Of a stretch of DNA of 64,000 nucleotides, positions 60,900-64,000 are shown one piece after another; positions within the stretch are counted from its first letter, which is position 1, and each line of letters opens with the position of its first letter. Where the stretch lies: positions 310,001 to 374,000 of the forward strand of contig CATOTG010000007.1 in NCBI GenBank assembly GCA_951813015.1. Direction: 5' to 3'. This DNA is from an uncultured Thermoanaerobaculia bacterium (GTDB lineage: Bacteria > Acidobacteriota > Thermoanaerobaculia > Multivoradales > Multivoraceae). The translations under genes were made by a program, and so were the position numbers. The notes under the pieces are model-generated. The model had not been told where the DNA came from. It saw only the letters and a program-made list of their open reading frames with translations, and ran no database searches.

Positions 60900-61101
60900 A
60901 TCCTGTCCTCGGCTTGTGATGTCCGTGGGGAAACCGATGAAGCGTAGCGCACCGATCAACGTCGTTCTGCTCTGCACACCGGAACTCGCCTGCGGCGCCG
61001 GCCAGGAGTCGCGCCCGGCGGCATCGGACGGCGAGGAGCGCGTCAGGCAATGCTGCGCTGGCGCTAGCACCGCACCAGCGCTCTGCTAGTCTCCGCGCCC
61101 A

Positions 61102-61479
61102 ATGCCGCACCGGACAGGTTCGCCGCTTGCCATCGTCAACGCTCTCGCGCTGACGCTCGCCACCCTGCTCGCCGGAGCCTGGGACGCGAACGGCCACGGC
61201 CACGAGGCTGCAGCGGCGAACGCCGCCTACTGCGCGGCCGATCAAGAAGCGGAGGCAACCGGGGCTGCGAGCAGTGGCGCCGTCAGCAAGGCCGCGCCGC
61301 TGCATGCCCATTCCTGTGTCGCCTGCAAGCTCGGCCGCTCCAAGATCGCCGAGGCCGCGAAGGCCTCCGGCGCGAGCCCCCTTGACCTCTCGTCGGTCGC
61401 GGCAAGGCCCGCGGACGACGGCCGGCCCAGGAGCGGCGAGCACTGGCAGCAGACCGCCCGCGGACCACCCCCGGGCTGA
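61102..61479 (+). CDS. small exported protein with HxHSCxxC motif
   Basis: 125 aa with a signal peptide (IVNALALTLATLLAGAWDA) and a His-rich mature start (NGHGHEAAA). The central HAHSCVACK motif resembles the HxHCxxC of DUF2946-type small proteins found next to copper or zinc uptake genes. The last 40 residues are polar and Pro-rich. It lies 243 bases upstream of a TonB receptor with a His/Asp loop on the same strand, so a metal-binding role at the envelope is the best guess. Confidence 0.65.
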   Translation: MPHRTGSPLAIVNALALTLATLLAGAWDANGHGHEAAAANAAYCAADQEAEATGAASSGAVSKAAPLHAHSCVACKLGRSKIAEAAKASGASPLDLSSVAARPADDGRPRSGEHWQQTARGPPPG

Positions 61480-61722
61480 GTCGACTCCGCCTCCGTCCCT
61501 CCTCTGAACGCAAGTCGCGTCGGGGTCCTCGGAGGCCGGCAACACACTGAGCGCCCCTCGCCGGGGGCAACTGCGACAGGACCGCCCCGGTCAGCCAGGG
61601 CTGACCCCGCGGAGTCGCAGGTCGTAGCCGCCGGCGATGCGGTGCGCTGCCGAAGCTGCGGACGCCGCAGCCAGCGACCAGCACCCATCGACTCGGACTG
61701 AACGACCCAGGAACTCTCCATC

Positions 61723-64000
61723 ATGCTCTCTCACCGGACCAGGCCTTGGCACTCCTCTCTGCCGCTCCGCCTCCCCAGGCGCCGGGCGGCCACGGGCGCC
61801 CTTCTACTCGCCCTTGCCCTCCTTCTCATCCCGGCAACAGCCGCCGCCCAGGAGACCGGCGCCATCGTCGGCAGCGTCGACACCCACGGCGAGAGGATCG
61901 CCCTCGCGGTGGCGCGCATTCCCGGACTCGGCGTCAGCACCGCGGTCTCCACCGACGGCTCGTTCCGGTTCGACGAGGTGCCGGCGGGCGCCTACCTCGT
62001 CGTCGTCGCGATCCCCGCCTTCGGCACGGCAAACGAGTCGGTCACCGTGACCGGCGGCGACGAGGTGGAGGTCCAACTCGAAATGCATCACGGAACGCAC
62101 TTCGAGGAGGTCGTGGTCACCGCGACCGGCGACTTGCGTTCCGCCTCCGAGCTGGCGAACCCTGTTTCCGTGTTGTCGGGCACGGACCTCCAACTCCGCC
62201 TTGGCGCCACGCTGGGCGAAACGCTCGAGGGCGAACCCGGCGTCTCGTCGACGGCCTTCGGTCCCGGCGCCGGCCGGCCGATCATTCGCGGCCTGACCGG
62301 TGCACGAGTGCGTGTCATGGAAGGCGGACTCGACACCGGCGACGCCTCCATGGCCAGCGCCGACCACGCCGTGACCTTCGAACCGGCACACGCCGAGCAG
62401 ATCGAGATTCTGCGTGGTCCCGCCACCCTCCGGTACGGCTCGGAAGCCATCGGCGGCGCGATCAACGTGGTCGACGGGCGGATTCCGACGGAGAAGCCGG
62501 TCTCGGCGCTGACAGGCACGATCGACCTTCGCGGCGGTTCCAACGCCGACGAGCGCATGGGCGCGGTCCATCTCAACGGCGGCGGCGGCGAATGGGCCTG
62601 GCACCTGGGCGCCGTGAGCCGGGAGACCGATCCCTACGAGATTCCCGGCTACGCCCGCGTCGAGGAGGACGTCGAGGACGAACACGACGACGAGCACGAA
62701 GGTGAAGAGGACCACGAGGACGAAGATCACGACGACGATGACCATGACGACGACGACGAGCACGTGGAGGAGGAGAACACCTTCGGGATGGTCCCGAACA
62801 CGGACCTGATGACCGAGAGCGGTCGCTTCGGCTTCACCCGCTTCTTCGGCAACCGCGGCTCCATCGGCATCTCGGTCAGCGGCTTTGACACGAACTACGG
62901 GATCCCGCCCGGCGCTCACGGCCATGGCCAGGAGGATGAGCACGGCCATGAGGACGAGGATCACGAAGACGAGGATCACGACGACGATGACCACGACGAC
63001 GACGATGACCACGACGACGACGATGACCACGAAGGCGACGATGACCACGAAGGCGACGAGGAGCTCCCGGTCCGCGTCGACATGGAGCAGCGCCGCGTGG
63101 ACCTGCGTGCCGAGGCACTGCCGGCCGCCGGCGCCTTCCAGAGAATCGAGGTCCGGATGACGGGAACCGACTACGAGCACGTCGAGCTCGAAGGTCCCGA
63201 TCCCGGCACGACGTTCTTCAGCGAGTACCTGGAGACCCGGGTCGAGATGTTCCAGCGCGAGCGCGGCCGCAGCCGCGGTTCCGTCGGCCTCCAGTACTCG
63301 GACCGCGATCTCGCCGCCTTCGGCGAGGAGGCGTTCGTGCCTCCCACACAGACACAGGGATGGGCGCTCTTCACCTCACAGGAAGTCGAGGCCGGCGCGG
63401 TTCGGTGGCAGTTCGGGGCCCGCTTCGAACAACTGGACCAGAAACCGGTGAGTGCCATGGACACATCGCACGACGGCGTGTCCGCCTCCGCCGGTCTGGT
63501 CTGGGACGCCGACTCCGACTGGACGCTCGGCGTGTCGGTCGCCCGGTCGGCCCGCCTGCCCACGTCGGAGGAGCTCTACTCCGACGGCGTCCACGTCGCC
63601 ACTCAGAGCTTCGAGATCGGCGACCCGAACCTCGGCAACGAGGTCGGTACCGGTATCGACGTGTCGCTGCGCCGGACGGAAGGACCCGTCACCGGCGAAC
63701 TGACGATCTTCCGCCAGAGCTTCAGCGACTTCATCTACCAGCAGTTCACCGGCGAAGAGGAAGATGCGATCGCCGTCCTCCGCTACAGCCAGGCCGACGC
63801 CTCCACCGAGGGCGCCGAACTCCGGCTCGGGTTCGAGCTGCTCGACCGGAACGACCACCACCTGCACCTTCAGGCGATGGCCGACACCGTCGACGCCGAG
63901 CTGGACGCCGGCGGCAACCTGCCGCGGACTCCCCCCATGAGCTTCGGCGCCGGCCTGCACTACCACGGCCACCACTGGCGCGCCGCGGTCGAGGGACGCT
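61723..64000 (+). CDS. TonB-dependent receptor with His/Asp-rich loops (partial)
   Basis: 759 codons seen, open at the window edge. Signal peptide ALLLALALLLIPATAAAQ, then a carboxypeptidase-regulatory-like domain (GAIVGSVDTHGERIALAVAR, SFRFDEVPAGAYLVVV), TonB-box region FEEVVVTATG, plug (RPIIRGLTGARVRVMEGG, LRGPATLRYGSEAIGGAI) and barrel. Two His/Asp/Glu-rich stretches (bases about 62665-62780 and 62920-63065) fall in predicted loops, as in ZnuD-type zinc receptors. Zn or Cu import is therefore likely. The preceding small HxHSCxxC gene fits that role. The C-terminus is outside the window. Confidence 0.9.
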   Translation, partial: MLSHRTRPWHSSLPLRLPRRRAATGALLLALALLLIPATAAAQETGAIVGSVDTHGERIALAVARIPGLGVSTAVSTDGSFRFDEVPAGAYLVVVAIPAFGTANESVTVTGGDEVEVQLEMHHGTHFEEVVVTATGDLRSASELANPVSVLSGTDLQLRLGATLGETLEGEPGVSSTAFGPGAGRPIIRGLTGARVRVMEGGLDTGDASMASADHAVTFEPAHAEQIEILRGPATLRYGSEAIGGAINVVDGRIPTEKPVSALTGTIDLRGGSNADERMGAVHLNGGGGEWAWHLGAVSRETDPYEIPGYARVEEDVEDEHDDEHEGEEDHEDEDHDDDDHDDDDEHVEEENTFGMVPNTDLMTESGRFGFTRFFGNRGSIGISVSGFDTNYGIPPGAHGHGQEDEHGHEDEDHEDEDHDDDDHDDDDDHDDDDDHEGDDDHEGDEELPVRVDMEQRRVDLRAEALPAAGAFQRIEVRMTGTDYEHVELEGPDPGTTFFSEYLETRVEMFQRERGRSRGSVGLQYSDRDLAAFGEEAFVPPTQTQGWALFTSQEVEAGAVRWQFGARFEQLDQKPVSAMDTSHDGVSASAGLVWDADSDWTLGVSVARSARLPTSEELYSDGVHVATQSFEIGDPNLGNEVGTGIDVSLRRTEGPVTGELTIFRQSFSDFIYQQFTGEEEDAIAVLRYSQADASTEGAELRLGFELLDRNDHHLHLQAMADTVDAELDAGGNLPRTPPMSFGAGLHYHGHHWRAAVEGR

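Noticed and set aside
61804..63180. 458-codon minus-strand frame with Val/Ile repeats
   Set aside because: Antisense of the TonB receptor's His/Asp loops (GAC/CAC read as GTC/GTG); no independent support.

Overview
The window is GC-rich DNA with dense, mostly GC-ending genes. It is most consistent with a free-living or host-associated Acidobacteriota-like (or similar marine/sponge metagenome) bacterium. The basis is a VWFA-related secreted protein, repeated copies of a secreted family starting 'DGKPDL.G.YDVATLTPL', TonB receptors, DUF6152- and DUF2911-like proteins and a didomain PQQ dehydrogenase. This lineage call is an inference from gene content only. No rRNA gene, tRNA gene or CRISPR array was recognised.

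Layout. 1-9045 (all minus): squalene/phytoene synthase (cut by the window edge), GST, a HupE/membrane-anchor pair, a TonB receptor with an acidic loop, and a compact fabG-KS-ACP-acyltransferase lipid/polyene set. 9326-14089 (plus): heterotetrameric sarcosine oxidase genes with a soxA-soxG fusion, soxB and soxD, feeding methylamine/one-carbon catabolism. 14152-16725: secreted proteins. 16820-17095: insertion-sequence remnant. 17160-18899: a predicted exported protein with about 120 residues of Asp-Gly repeat, a poly-Asp tail and an aspartyl/asparaginyl beta-hydroxylase domain. A convergent uncharacterised gene follows. 20766-26217: DUF6265- and DUF2911-like proteins, PQQ dehydrogenase-cytochrome c, a ZIP transporter with a His/Asp tail, and GST.

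26347-38232 is an accessory island. It is bounded by two different vapBC modules that read inward, both with vapC cut off after about 25-30 codons. Inside are broken pieces of a DEAD/DEAH helicase, a large DNA methylase and an SNF2 helicase (a DISARM- or Dpd-like set), an IS256 transposase tail, phage-like HTH genes, a small exported-peptide cassette and a HicA-like pair. It also holds one intact two-gene operon (30613-36637): an HNH-helical repeat-PIN-like giant protein plus a 652-aa partner. This operon is the best candidate for an undescribed conflict/defence system.

38410-64000 returns to chromosomal-type content: serine hydrolase, sodium-solute symporter, a PP-loop ATPase fused to an AraC DNA-binding domain, VWFA-related protein, AbgT transporter, PhoD-like phosphatase, metalloprotease, CocE-type hydrolase, three further members of the secreted family (one fused to VOC domains), Uma2-like nuclease, SDR, an intact VapC/Phd module with a visible operator-like repeat, a secreted HpaI-type aldolase coupled to an enoyl-CoA hydratase, and a His/Asp-loop TonB receptor preceded by a small metal-motif protein. 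Acidic or His/Asp low-complexity tracts recur in four separate exported or membrane proteins, suggesting a divalent-metal theme.
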